From NCBI RefSeq assembly GCF_014207185.1, contig NZ_JACHCP010000001.1:351512-415511 (forward strand): DNA of 64,000 bases. The letters run 5' to 3'. Source of the DNA: Rhodanobacter sp. A1T4. GTDB lineage: Bacteria; Pseudomonadota; Gammaproteobacteria; Xanthomonadales; Rhodanobacteraceae. A program made the position numbers and the translations under genes. Below, piece by piece: positions 36,664-45,535 of this stretch. Positions within the stretch are counted from its first letter, which is position 1; each line of letters opens with the position of its first letter. The notes below the pieces were generated by a model. The model ran no database searches, was not told the DNA's origin, and saw only the letters and a list, made by a program, of their open reading frames with translations.

Positions 36664-37755
36664 ATGGCCTTCAATACCATTCCTGAAATTCTGGAAGACA
36701 TCCGCGCCGGTCGCATGGTGGTGATCCTCGATGACGAGGACCGCGAGAACGAGGGCGATCTGATCATGGCTGCCGAGAAAGTGCGCGCCGAAGACATCAA
36801 CTTCATGGTGCGCGAGGCGCGTGGTCTGGTCTGCCTGACGCTGACTGAACAACGCACGCGCCAGCTTGGCCTGAAGCCGATGGTCAGTGACAACACCTCG
36901 CAATACCACACCAATTTCACTGTCTCGATCGAGGCGGCCGAAGGCGTGACCACCGGCATCTCGGCGCACGATCGCGCGCGTACCATCCAAGTGGCGGTGA
37001 AGCCCGATGCGAAGCCGCAAGACATCAACCAGCCGGGCCACATTTTTCCGCTGACCGCACAACCGGGTGGTGTACTCACACGCGCCGGCCACACCGAGGC
37101 AGGTTGCGATCTGGCTGGCCTTGCGGGACTTGAGCCGTCCGCCGTGTTGATCGAGGTGTTGCATGAAGACGGCTCGATGGCGCGTCGCCCTGAGCTCGAA
37201 GTCTTTGCGGCCAAACACGGTTTGAAGATTGGCTCGATCGCCGACCTGATCCGTTATCGCCTGGAAACTGAAAAGACCGTGACGCGTGTCTATGAGGACG
37301 ACGTGCAGACCGAGTTCGGTCCATTCAAGCTGATCGCCTATCGCGACGCCATTCGCAAGGGCCTGCACTACGCGCTGGTGCGCGGCACCGTCGATGACGG
37401 CGCCCCCGTGCTGTCGCGCGTCCACGTGCGCAACACGCTTTCGGATGTGCTTCATCTGCAGCGCGACGATCTGGGCCTTACCGTCACCTCGGCCTTGCGC
37501 CGCATTGCCGATGAAGATCGCGGCGTACTGCTGGTGCTGTCCGGCGAAGACACGCCCGAAGCGCTGCTGGCACGCCTCAACCGCCAGCCCACCACGCAGG
37601 CGCCTGAAGAAATGCAGCAACAGGAATGGCGCCAGCACGGCTTGGGTGCGCAGATCCTGGTCGATCTGGGCGTGCATCGGCTGCGCGTGCTTGGCACGCC
37701 GCGAAAGCTGGTGGGCCTGGGTGGCTTCGGGCTTGAGGTGACGGAGTACGTCTGA
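36664..37755 (+). CDS. ribB: 3,4-dihydroxy-2-butanone-4-phosphate synthase with degenerate GTP cyclohydrolase II half (RibBX type)
   Basis: 363 residues. The N-terminal ~200 residues are a full RibB: DDEDRENEGDLIMAAE near residues 22-37, HTEAGCDLAGLAG and the substrate loop. The C-terminal ~150 residues are related to GTP cyclohydrolase II (TEFGPFKLIAYRD, RVHVRNTLSDVLHLQRDDLG, GLGAQILVDLGVHRLRVL), but the zinc Cys cluster of the active enzyme is missing: where RVHSECLTGDVF and CDCG are expected there is RVHVRNTLSDVL and DDLG. The frame is intact, so this is a fixed family form, not a broken gene. A separate ribA is expected elsewhere. Confidence 0.93.
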   Translation: MAFNTIPEILEDIRAGRMVVILDDEDRENEGDLIMAAEKVRAEDINFMVREARGLVCLTLTEQRTRQLGLKPMVSDNTSQYHTNFTVSIEAAEGVTTGISAHDRARTIQVAVKPDAKPQDINQPGHIFPLTAQPGGVLTRAGHTEAGCDLAGLAGLEPSAVLIEVLHEDGSMARRPELEVFAAKHGLKIGSIADLIRYRLETEKTVTRVYEDDVQTEFGPFKLIAYRDAIRKGLHYALVRGTVDDGAPVLSRVHVRNTLSDVLHLQRDDLGLTVTSALRRIADEDRGVLLVLSGEDTPEALLARLNRQPTTQAPEEMQQQEWRQHGLGAQILVDLGVHRLRVLGTPRKLVGLGGFGLEVTEYV

Positions 37756-37857
37756 GCGCGACGCGCCACTGCAAATGCTCTTCGGTGCCCCGTTTTCAAC
37801 ATGCCGCAGGTACTGCTTACCGGCATACTCCAGCTTTCTCACCGACTGACCGTGACG

Positions 37858-38781
37858 ATGACACATACAGCTGTCCGCCTGCTGGCCCCCTCCGGTTATC
37901 CACACGATCGCGCTGCGATGGCGCGTGGCGTGACGCGCCTGCGTGAGGCGGGCTACGAGGTGAGTGGACTGGATGTACTCGATCGCGTCGAGCTGCGTTA
38001 TGCCGGCAGTGATGCGCAGCGCGCTGCCGATATCAACGCGCTAGCTTCGATGGATTCCCTGCCTGACATCGCACTCGCGGTGCGTGGGGGGTACGGTGCC
38101 ACGCGCCTGTTGCCGCATCTGCACTACGAGGAATTGCGCGAACGCCTGACCGGCAGCGATATCGTGCTGGTCGGTCATAGCGACTTCACTGCGATCCAAA
38201 TGGCTCTGCATGCGAAGTGCGGGCTGGTGACTTTCGGGGGGCCGATGCTGGGCCCGGATTTCGGCGCCGAGGTCGCCAGCGAATTCACCCTGCAGCATTT
38301 CTGGAACACCATGCGCGCGCCGCAGTCTTCGGCCGCCTGGAGCACGAGCGATCAGGTCGATATCGACGTGGAAGGTCCGCTCTGGGGCGGCAATCTGGCG
38401 ATGCTGTGCAGCCTGATCGGCACGCCGTATTTCTCGGCGATTGACGGCGGCATCCTGTTTGTCGAGGACGTCACCGAGCCACCATTCCGCATCGAACGGC
38501 TGCTGTATCAGCTGCATTTGTCGGGTGTACTGGGTCGCCAGCGCGCGCTGTTGCTGGGTGACTTCACCCAGTGCAAGGCCAGCAGCTACGACAACGGCTA
38601 CAACCTGACGCAAGGTTTCGCGCAGTTGCGTGGTGTGGTCAATATTCCGGTCATCGACGGCTTGCCGTTCGGCCACGAACCGAAAAAATTCACCCTGCCG
38701 TTCGGTGCGCCAGCGCGGTTGCGGGTGTCTGGCGGCAAGGCGCAGTTGGATTTCAGCGGTTATCCGCATCTCAAGCGCTAA
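37858..38781 (+). CDS. ldcA: LD-carboxypeptidase (peptidase S66, LdcA-like)
   Basis: 307 residues from ATG 37858 (MTHTAVRLLAPSGYP); the 19 codons in front look non-coding. Catalytic Ser108 lies in LVGHSDFTA, preceded by AVRGGYGATRLLPHL. The C-terminal part has GGNLAMLCSLIGTPY, ILFVEDV and GLPFGHEPKKFTLPFG, all family marks. It cuts the terminal D-Ala from muropeptide tetrapeptides during peptidoglycan recycling in the cytoplasm. It sits inside the riboflavin gene block with no link to it other than position. Confidence 0.92.
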   Translation: MTHTAVRLLAPSGYPHDRAAMARGVTRLREAGYEVSGLDVLDRVELRYAGSDAQRAADINALASMDSLPDIALAVRGGYGATRLLPHLHYEELRERLTGSDIVLVGHSDFTAIQMALHAKCGLVTFGGPMLGPDFGAEVASEFTLQHFWNTMRAPQSSAAWSTSDQVDIDVEGPLWGGNLAMLCSLIGTPYFSAIDGGILFVEDVTEPPFRIERLLYQLHLSGVLGRQRALLLGDFTQCKASSYDNGYNLTQGFAQLRGVVNIPVIDGLPFGHEPKKFTLPFGAPARLRVSGGKAQLDFSGYPHLKR

Positions 38782-38881
38782 TGCCTGAATAGCCATCCGG
38801 TACCTGCAATCAAGCAGGAGTGCTGGCAAACCCGTAAAATGCGCAGTCAGCCTGGACTGCGGTCCACCAAGGAATACGTAA

Positions 38882-39343
38882 ATGAAGATCATCGAAGGCG
38901 ATTTCGCCACACCCAAGGGCAAGTTTGCCATCGTCGCCGGCCGCTTCAACGGCTTCGTCGTCGAGCCACTGGTCGCCGGTGCGCGCGATGTGCTGGTACG
39001 CCATGGCGTGAAGGATGACGCGATCGAGCTGATCCGCGTACCGGGCGCCTGGGAGATCGCGCTGGCCGCGCATAAGCTGGCCAACTCCGGCAAATACGCC
39101 GCAGTCATCGCACTGGGCGCAGTGATACGCGGCAGCACACCGCACTTCGATTACGTCGCCGGCGAATGCGCCAAGGGTCTTGCGCAGTCCGCATACAGCT
39201 CCGGTGTGCCGGTGGCGTTCGGCGTATTGACCACCGACAGCATCGAGCAGGCGATCGAGCGCTCGGGCACCAAGGCCGGCAACAAGGGCGTCGACGCCGC
39301 ACTGGCCGCGCTCGAGATGGTCAACCTGTACGGCAAGCTGTGA
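38882..39343 (+). CDS. ribH: 6,7-dimethyl-8-ribityllumazine synthase
   Basis: 153 residues, normal length. [20 protein letters not shown] at the N terminus, [38 protein letters not shown] with the catalytic His, and [16 protein letters not shown]. It condenses the RibB and RibD products to lumazine. Its stop overlaps the nusB start (TGATG). Confidence 0.97.
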   Translation: MKIIEGDFATPKGKFAIVAGRFNGFVVEPLVAGARDVLVRHGVKDDAIELIRVPGAWEIALAAHKLANSGKYAAVIALGAVIRGSTPHFDYVAGECAKGLAQSAYSSGVPVAFGVLTTDSIEQAIERSGTKAGNKGVDAALAALEMVNLYGKL

Positions 39344-39789
39344 TGGCACAGGCGCCGCAGGGCCTGGACATGGCCGCGCGTTCGCGCGCACGCCGTCGTG
39401 CGCTGCAGGCGCTGTATGCGTGGCAGCTCAGCGGCAGCCATATGAACGCGGTGATCGACCAGTTCCGCCACGAACAGGACATGGAAATCGCCGATCTCGA
39501 ATACTTCGAGGATTTGCTGCATGGCGTGGAAAAAAACGTCGACACGCTCGACGAAGCGTTGCGCCCGCATATCGACCGCGAGGTCGCACAGATCGACCCG
39601 ATCGAGCGCGCCGCGCTGCGACTGGCCACCTACGAACTGAAGTTTCGCCCCGACGTGCCATATCGCGTGGTGATCAACGAGGCGATCGAAGTCACCAAGC
39701 GCTTCGGTGCCGATCACGGCCATAGCTACGTCAACGGCGTGCTGGACAAGCTGGCCGCCGAACTGCGTGCGGTGGAGAAGCGCGGCTGA
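39343..39789 (+). CDS. nusB: Transcription antitermination factor NusB
   Basis: 148 residues from ATG 39343, chosen for the TGATG overlap with ribH. SRARRRALQALYAWQLSG at the N terminus is the RNA-binding part, and RAALRLATYELKFRPDVPYRVVINEAIEVTKRFGADHGHSYVNGVLDKLA is the conserved C-terminal region. Acts with NusE/S10 on rRNA transcription. The ribH-nusB-thiL-pgpA order is widespread in Gammaproteobacteria. Confidence 0.97.
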   Translation: MAQAPQGLDMAARSRARRRALQALYAWQLSGSHMNAVIDQFRHEQDMEIADLEYFEDLLHGVEKNVDTLDEALRPHIDREVAQIDPIERAALRLATYELKFRPDVPYRVVINEAIEVTKRFGADHGHSYVNGVLDKLAAELRAVEKRG

Positions 39790-40337
39790 TGTCGGGCGCA
39801 GCCAGCTTGCTTGAAGTGACTGCGCCTGTATTGGAAACCGAGCGCCTGCGCTTGCGTGCGCATCGGGCCGACGATCACGCGGCGCTGACGGCTACTTGGG
39901 CTGATCCAGTTGTGTATCGATATCTCAGCGGCCAGCCAACGCCACCGCCTGATGTGTGGATGCGGCTACTGCGCTACGGCGGGTTGTGGTCGGTGCTCGG
40001 TTACGGCTACTGGGCGGTCGAGGAAAAGGCCAGCGGCCACCTCATCGGCGATATTGGCTATGCCGACTTTCGGCGTGACATGACACCTTCGCTTGATGGC
40101 ATGCCGGAACTCGGTTGGGTGCTTGCTTCGCAGGCGCATGGCAAAGGTTACGCCAGCGAGGCGCTTGCCGCCGTGCAGACGTGGGGCGACGCCCATTTCG
40201 GCGCGCACCGCTCCTGCTGCATCATCGATCCGGAAAACAAGGCATCGACGCGGCTGGCCGCGAAAGCCGGTTTTGACTTCTGGATGGAAGGCCAGGTTCA
40301 CGGCTCTACCGTGCACGTCTTCACGCGCGACACGTAA
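39789..40337 (+). CDS. GNAT-family N-acetyltransferase (RimJ/RimL-like)
   Basis: 182 residues. It starts on the last base of the nusB stop (TGATG). LETERLRLRAHRADDHAAL opens a RimJ/RimL-type domain; the acetyl-CoA site is WVLASQAHGKGYASEALAAVQTW (Q/R-x-x-G-x-G/A variant), and ENKASTRLAAKAGF follows. The substrate is unknown. It is an extra gene between nusB and thiL. Confidence 0.9.
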   Translation: MSGAASLLEVTAPVLETERLRLRAHRADDHAALTATWADPVVYRYLSGQPTPPPDVWMRLLRYGGLWSVLGYGYWAVEEKASGHLIGDIGYADFRRDMTPSLDGMPELGWVLASQAHGKGYASEALAAVQTWGDAHFGAHRSCCIIDPENKASTRLAAKAGFDFWMEGQVHGSTVHVFTRDT

Positions 40338-40362
40338 ACGCTACGCTGCCAGAGATAAGGAG

Positions 40363-41331
40363 ATGGAATTCAGCCTGATCGAATGCATCCGCGCGCTCAC
40401 ACAACAACCGCGTGATGACGTCAGACTCGGCATCGGCGACGACGCTGCCTTGCTGTCTGTTCCGGTCGGGCAGGACCTGGCCGTTGCTATCGACACGTTG
40501 GTTGAAGGTGTGCATTTTCCGCCCGGCACGGCGGCGGCCGACATCGGCTGGAAGGCGCTGGCGGTGAATCTCTCCGATCTGGCGGCGATGGGCGCAAGCC
40601 CTGCCTGGGCTCTACTGGCGTTGACTTTGCCGCAGCCGAATCAGGCTTTTGTCGAGGATTTTTCTCGAGGCTTCGCTGAGCTTGCGCGGCCGCACCGGCT
40701 GGCGTTGGTCGGTGGCGATACCACGCGCGGACCGTTGAGCATCAGTGTCGCGGTGCATGGTTTTGTCGCGCCGGAAAAAGCGCTGGTGCGCACTGGTGCG
40801 AAGGTTGGCGACGCGGTACTGGTGACCGGCACGCTGGGCGATGCAGCGGCGGGTTTGCATGCGCTGGGCAATCCATTCCAGGCAGACGATAAGCACAGCA
40901 GCGCGCGCGATTTTCTTGTCGCCAGGCTCAATCGGCCCACGCCGCAATTGGCTGCTGGTTCAGCGCTGCGCGGTCTGGCGCATGCCTGCATTGATATCTC
41001 TGACGGACTCGTAGCCGACCTCGGTCACATTTGCACGGCAAGCGGCGTTGCCGCGGAAATCGACACCGCGCTGATGCCGTTGTCGCCCGCACTGATGGCG
41101 CTTTACGACGATGCCAGCGCGCAGCAGTTTGCGCTCACCGGCGGTGACGATTACGAGCTGTGCTTCACCGTGCCGATGGCACGGCTGGCCAACGTGCAGT
41201 CCGATCTTTCGCGTATCGGCTGCGGTTTTACGCGCATCGGCCGTATCGTCGAAGGTAGTGGCGTGAAAGTGCGTGGCGCGAATGGCGAATGGCTGGAAAG
41301 CGGGCACGCTGGCTGGGACCACTTCGCATGA
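40363..41331 (+). CDS. thiL: Thiamine-monophosphate kinase
   Basis: 322 residues from ATG 40363, with AAGGAG upstream. RLGIGDDAALL, DTLVEGVHF, DIGWKALAVNLSDLAAMGA, LVGGDTTRG and ALTGGDDYELCF are the full set of ThiL motifs (metal and ATP binding). It makes thiamine pyrophosphate. The stop overlaps the pgpA start (ATGA). Confidence 0.97.
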   Translation: MEFSLIECIRALTQQPRDDVRLGIGDDAALLSVPVGQDLAVAIDTLVEGVHFPPGTAAADIGWKALAVNLSDLAAMGASPAWALLALTLPQPNQAFVEDFSRGFAELARPHRLALVGGDTTRGPLSISVAVHGFVAPEKALVRTGAKVGDAVLVTGTLGDAAAGLHALGNPFQADDKHSSARDFLVARLNRPTPQLAAGSALRGLAHACIDISDGLVADLGHICTASGVAAEIDTALMPLSPALMALYDDASAQQFALTGGDDYELCFTVPMARLANVQSDLSRIGCGFTRIGRIVEGSGVKVRGANGEWLESGHAGWDHFA

Positions 41332-41852
41332 GCACCAAGAAAACGCTCAGCGCCGAGCAACGGCGCGCGCTGCTCTCCACACCCGCCGGTTGGTTGGCCT
41401 GTGGTTTTGGTTCGGGCCTGACACCCGTGGCGCAAGGCACCTTCGGTTCGCTTGCCGCATTATTGCCGTGGCTGCTGCTGCGCAGCCTGTCGATGCCGCT
41501 TTACCTCTTGGTACTAGTAGTCGGTTTCGTCGTGGGCGTATGGGCCTGCGATGTCGCCGGTCGTGCATTGGGCGTGGACGATCACCGTAGCCTGGTCTGG
41601 GACGAATTCATCGGCCAGTGGATCGCGCTGGTCCCATTATTGATTCCAGCGCTGCTGCCGATTCGCCTGTCGATCTGGTGGCTACTGCTGGCTGGCTTCG
41701 CGTTATTCCGCCTGTTCGATGTTTGGAAGCCATGGCCGATCCGCTGGATGGATCGGCACCTCAAGGGCGGCATGGGCGTGATGGTGGATGATGTGGCGGC
41801 AGGGATTTTCGCGGCCATCGTGCTGGCGTTGGCGATGTATTCAAGTCGCTAG
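41328..41852 (+). CDS. pgpA: Phosphatidylglycerophosphatase A
   Basis: 174 residues from ATG 41328, overlapping thiL. Family motifs: CGFGSGLTPVAQGTFGSLAA, DDHRSLVWDEFIGQW and RLFDVWKPWPIRWMDRHLKGGMGVMVDDVAAG. Three to four membrane segments. It dephosphorylates phosphatidylglycerophosphate to phosphatidylglycerol. Last gene of the block that begins at ribE. Confidence 0.96.
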   Translation: MSTKKTLSAEQRRALLSTPAGWLACGFGSGLTPVAQGTFGSLAALLPWLLLRSLSMPLYLLVLVVGFVVGVWACDVAGRALGVDDHRSLVWDEFIGQWIALVPLLIPALLPIRLSIWWLLLAGFALFRLFDVWKPWPIRWMDRHLKGGMGVMVDDVAAGIFAAIVLALAMYSSR

Positions 41853-41921
41853 CAAAAACGCGCTTTTGCTCCGGTGGGGCGTGATGCGTCGCTTCGCAAC
41901 AACCGAGTGCTCTGCGTTCGT

Positions 41922-42869
41922 TCACAGGCAGCCCATGCCTTGCAAGGTATCGGCAATCGCGGTATCGAGCTTCGTATGCGGCTCGGCACCGAGCAGGGCG
42001 ACCAGCTTGCGATTGTCGAGTTGCAGTGGCTGACGCCACAGGTAGCGCATTTCACGTACTTCGCGGAATGTCGTGACGAAGGGCGATGCCAGCGTGACGA
42101 GCCACCAGGGGAACGATCGCAAGGGCAGTTTCGGATTGGCGGCAGCCTTTCGAACCGCATGCATCAAGGTATTGCCGTCAACCCAGTGGCCGCCAAAATG
42201 AAATCTCTCGAAGGCCGCCAGCTCGTTCTCGCGTTCCAGTAGCAACGCAACCGTGGTGCCGACATCCGGCAAATAAGTCCATGCGTGAGGCAAGTCGCGC
42301 TGTGCCGGATAACTTACGGAGCGTAGCTTCTGCCCCGGTTTCACCATGGCGTTAAACCAGTTGTTGCCGGCCCGTGGGCCGAAGAAATCACCGCAGCGAA
42401 GTATCAGCACGCGTACGCCGTCAACCGCTGCTGCTTCGAGGCGCTTTTCCATCTGCACCCGGATCGCACCTTTGCGCGTCTCCGGTTGCTGCGGCGAGCT
42501 TTCGGCCAACAGCGGTAGCGCGTCTGGTCCGAAATTGTAGACGGTGCCAGGCAACACGATACGCGCGTTGTTTTCCCTTGCGGCGGCGATGGTGTTGTCG
42601 AGCATCGGGAGCACCAGCGTATTCCAGTTTCGATAGCCGGGTGGATTGACGGCATGCACGATGACGCCAACGCCGCGCGCTGCCTTCGCTACATCATTTG
42701 CGTTCATGGCATCGCCCTCATGCCATTCGATACCAGCCGCCAAGTGGGCTCGCGTGGCGTCACGAACCAGTCCACGAACCGTCCAGCCGCGATGCACAAG
42801 CGCTGAAGCGATTTCACTGCCGGATCCGCCCGTAGCGCCAAGTACCAGAGCTATGCGTGCTGTTTCCAT
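41922..42869 (-). CDS. NAD(P)-dependent epimerase/reductase (atypical SDR)
   Basis: 315 residues from ATG 42869. Rossmann motif ALVLGATGGSGSEIASALV (GxxGxxG) at residues 8-26; GVIVHAVNPPGYRNW and IVLPGTVYNFGPDALPLLAE follow. An extended-type SDR without a clear YxxxK, so an atypical reductase or epimerase. Divergent from a LysR regulator with a 91-bp shared gap, so the regulator probably controls it. Confidence 0.87.
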   Translation of the reverse strand: METARIALVLGATGGSGSEIASALVHRGWTVRGLVRDATRAHLAAGIEWHEGDAMNANDVAKAARGVGVIVHAVNPPGYRNWNTLVLPMLDNTIAAARENNARIVLPGTVYNFGPDALPLLAESSPQQPETRKGAIRVQMEKRLEAAAVDGVRVLILRCGDFFGPRAGNNWFNAMVKPGQKLRSVSYPAQRDLPHAWTYLPDVGTTVALLLERENELAAFERFHFGGHWVDGNTLMHAVRKAAANPKLPLRSFPWWLVTLASPFVTTFREVREMRYLWRQPLQLDNRKLVALLGAEPHTKLDTAIADTLQGMGCL

Positions 42870-42960
42870 GATCTTCTCCCGTTGAATGTGGGAATCAGGA
42901 TGGGCGCTTCGAGGCCAAATGAAAATTGGCTAAATGTGAACTTCTGCTATACATATATGC
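42870..42960. promoter_or_regulatory. Divergent control region between SDR and LysR genes
   Basis: 91 bp, more AT-rich than its neighbours. The 3' half has AAATTGGCTAAATG and the self-complementary ATACATATATGCAT-like stretch (42950-42963), which fit a divergent LysR-type promoter. No exact T-N11-A palindrome could be fixed by eye. Confidence 0.4.
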
Positions 42961-43857
42961 ATGGCTATAAAAGAACCGGGTTGGGAGCTGTATCGGTCTT
43001 TCCTCGCGGTGATCCGCGAAGGGAGCCTGTCGGCAGCGGCGCGCAGCCTGGGCATGACCCAGCCAAGTCTGGGGCGGCATATCCGGCAGCTGGAATCCGA
43101 TCTTGATGTCGTCCTGTTTACGCGTTCTCCGCAAGGGCTCGCTCCCACCGATCTTGGCGATGAACTGGCGACACACGCCCAGGCGATGTACGCGAGCTCC
43201 GCGGCCCTGCGTCGTGCCGCCTCGGGCAGCAATGCCGAGGTGCGTGGTGTCGTGCGCGTGACCTGCAGTGAGGTGATTGGCGCCGAGGTGCTGCCGCCCA
43301 TTCTGGCTGCCTTGCGCCAGCAGCATCCCGGCATCGTGATCGAGTTATCGCTATCCAATCGGAGCGAGGATCTGTTGCGCAAGGATGCGGATATCGCCGT
43401 GCGCATGATCCGTCCGGTGCAGGCAGCACTGGTGGCTCGCTATATCGGCGCTATCCCGCTTGGACTCTATGCGCATCGTCGTTATCTGAAATCCAACGGC
43501 ACGCCGCTGGTGTTGGCTGATTTACATCGGCACGCGACCATCGGCTATGACCATGACATGCCGGCACTGCGTGCCATCCGCGACAAGCTGCCGTTTGGCC
43601 GCGAGGATTTTTCGCTGCGGACCGATAGTGATCTGGCGCAGCTGGCGGCCATCCGTGCCGGGTACGGCATCGGTGGCTGCCAGTGTGCTCTTGCCGAGCG
43701 CGATAAAAATCTGGTGCGTCTGTTGCCGCAGGCTTTCGCGCCCAACCTGGATACCTGGCTGGTGATGCACGAGGATCTCAAAGCCAGTCGCCGCACGCGT
43801 CTCGTATTCGACCATCTCGCGCTGGCACTCGCGGATTATGTCGGTGTCGTGGCCTAG
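42961..43857 (+). CDS. LysR-family transcriptional regulator
   Basis: 298 residues from ATG 42961. The winged helix-turn-helix is clear: YRSFLAVIREGSLSAAARSLGMTQPSLGRHIRQLESDLDVVLFTRSPQGLAPTDLG, in which residues ~23-42 are the recognition helices. A periplasmic-binding-protein-like sensor domain follows (residues ~95-290). Divergent from the SDR gene, the classic layout for a LysR regulator and its target. Convergent with the Coa1-like gene, 9 bp apart. Confidence 0.95.
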   Translation: MAIKEPGWELYRSFLAVIREGSLSAAARSLGMTQPSLGRHIRQLESDLDVVLFTRSPQGLAPTDLGDELATHAQAMYASSAALRRAASGSNAEVRGVVRVTCSEVIGAEVLPPILAALRQQHPGIVIELSLSNRSEDLLRKDADIAVRMIRPVQAALVARYIGAIPLGLYAHRRYLKSNGTPLVLADLHRHATIGYDHDMPALRAIRDKLPFGREDFSLRTDSDLAQLAAIRAGYGIGGCQCALAERDKNLVRLLPQAFAPNLDTWLVMHEDLKASRRTRLVFDHLALALADYVGVVA

Positions 43858-43866
43858 CCGGCTGAG

Positions 43867-44301
43867 CTAGTTTGCTGGAGCGCCGACCTGCGACTGCAGC
43901 AGGTCAATGTGCTGGTGCGTTGTGTCGATATCGACGGCCAATAGCGAATAAGTCCATATGCCATCGTGCTTGCTTGCACGCAGATGTATTGCGGCAGAGC
44001 CTTTGGGGCCATGCAGTGGAATGATCAGACGGGCCTCGCCATTCTCATTGCTGGTGCTGATATTGCCGGTGGTGAAGTAACTGGTTGCTATGGGCTGGCC
44101 CAGAGCAGCGATCACGGCCGGTTCCCTGCTTGCCTGTGTTACCGCCTGTTGATAGGCGCCCGAGTTTTTCATCATGCCGAGCACCAGCACAAAGATGCTG
44201 ACGAACAAACCGGCAAACAGCGCTGCTGCCATGACGCACAAGACGGGCATGAACCACTTCCAGTGGCGATCCCACCAGGTTCGGCGTCCGATGGTGTTCA
44301 T
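43867..44301 (-). CDS. Coa1/Tim21-like membrane protein
   Basis: 144 residues from ATG 44301. One membrane segment at ~18-44, then an extracytoplasmic domain: YQQAVTQASREPAVIAALGQPIATSYFTTGNIS...GEARLIIPLHGPKGSAAIHLRASKHDGIWTYS. This is the cytochrome-oxidase assembly factor 1 (Coa1) domain pattern seen in many bacterial proteins of unknown function. Single gene, no oxidase genes nearby. Confidence 0.82.
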   Translation of the reverse strand: MNTIGRRTWWDRHWKWFMPVLCVMAAALFAGLFVSIFVLVLGMMKNSGAYQQAVTQASREPAVIAALGQPIATSYFTTGNISTSNENGEARLIIPLHGPKGSAAIHLRASKHDGIWTYSLLAVDIDTTHQHIDLLQSQVGAPAN

Positions 44302-44440
44302 TCTTGCTTGTCCCCCGTCGTTGTCGTTGTCGGATCGAGCTTACACAACTCCGCAGCAGCAAACCGACACATGGATTGGACGCGCTAACGCCATTGTTGT
44401 CATGCTCGTCATCTCTGTTCCCGGCATAAGGATCATTCCC

Positions 44441-45409
44441 ATGCAATATCGCCGCCTCGGTAGCACTGGTCTGCAACTTTCCGCGTTGTCGTTTGGCGCG
44501 TGGGTGACCTTCGGCAAGCAGGTAGGGCGTTCGCAGGCGCGCGAACTGCTGGCGCTGGCGCACGATCGTGGGGTGAATTTCTTCGACAACGCCGAGACGT
44601 ATAACAACGGCGTGGCCGAGCAGCTGATGGGCGACGTGCTGGCAGACCTGCGTTTTGCGCGCGACAGCTATTGCGTATCGAGCAAGGTGTTTTTTGGTGC
44701 GGTGGACCATCCTCTGCCGACCCAGCGTGGGTTGTCGCGCAAGCATGTGATCGAAGCCTGTCATCAAGCGCTGCAGCGGTTGCGTGTCGATTACCTGGAT
44801 CTGTACTTCTGCCATCGACCCGACCCCGATACGCCGATTGCGGAAACGGTGGCGGCGATGGATACCTTGATCCGCCAGGGTAAGGTGCTTTATTGGGGCA
44901 CCAGCGAATGGCCGACGGAGGCGATCCACGAAGCACATCGCGTGGCCCGCGAAAATCATTTTTACGCGCCGGTGGTCGAGCAGCCGCAGTACAACTTGCT
45001 GCACCGTGAGCGGGTTGAGGTTGAATACGCACCTTTGTATGAGGCTTACGGCATGGGCACCACGATCTGGTCACCGCTGTCGTCCGGCCTGCTAACGGGT
45101 AAATACAACAACGGTGTGCCGGCGAATTCACGTATCACCCAGCCGGGTTACGAATGGCTACGCGACAGGGTGCTTGGCAAAGGTAAAGAGCGGGTCGACA
45201 AGGTACGCGCGCTGCAGCCGATCGCCGATGAGCTGGGTGTCGAACTCGCGCAGTTGGCAATCGCGTGGTGTCTGCTCAATCCGCACGTCTCCACGGTGAT
45301 GCTGGGTGCAAGCAAAATCGAACAGCTGGAAAAGAATCTCGGCGCGCTTGACGTGCTGCTGCGTATCGACAAGGCGCTGCAAAAGCGCATCGAGCAGGCG
45401 GTCGCGTAG
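44441..45409 (+). CDS. Aldo/keto reductase (potassium-channel beta-subunit-like)
   Basis: 322 residues from ATG 44441 (MQYRRLGSTGLQLSAL); earlier in-frame sequence overlaps the opposite gene and is not coding. The catalytic set is visible: FFDNAETYNNG (Asp, Tyr), SSKVFFG (Lys) and YFCHRPDPDTP (His). The closing VMLGASKIEQLEKNLGAL binds NADPH. The form matches AKR14/Kv-beta-like reductases of ~320 residues. Single gene; substrate unknown. Confidence 0.95.
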   Translation: MQYRRLGSTGLQLSALSFGAWVTFGKQVGRSQARELLALAHDRGVNFFDNAETYNNGVAEQLMGDVLADLRFARDSYCVSSKVFFGAVDHPLPTQRGLSRKHVIEACHQALQRLRVDYLDLYFCHRPDPDTPIAETVAAMDTLIRQGKVLYWGTSEWPTEAIHEAHRVARENHFYAPVVEQPQYNLLHRERVEVEYAPLYEAYGMGTTIWSPLSSGLLTGKYNNGVPANSRITQPGYEWLRDRVLGKGKERVDKVRALQPIADELGVELAQLAIAWCLLNPHVSTVMLGASKIEQLEKNLGALDVLLRIDKALQKRIEQAVA

Positions 45410-45535
45410 CACACGGTTCTCAATGACCGTTGTCGGCGCGATGAAACTTCGTGCCACGCGTACAGTCCCATGATTGTGGGTAGAGCGTACCTGTGGCATC
45501 GATCTCAACGGCTCGGATAACACAAGGGAACAACC

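Noticed and set aside
36664..37755. ribB called as a frameshifted or decayed ribBA.
   Set aside because: The frame is continuous to a natural stop, and the fold-level sequence of the second half is kept; the missing Cys cluster matches a known family variant.
36613..37905. Minus-strand open frame of 430 codons over ribB.
   Set aside because: ribB is intact and recognised; the antisense frame has no domain.
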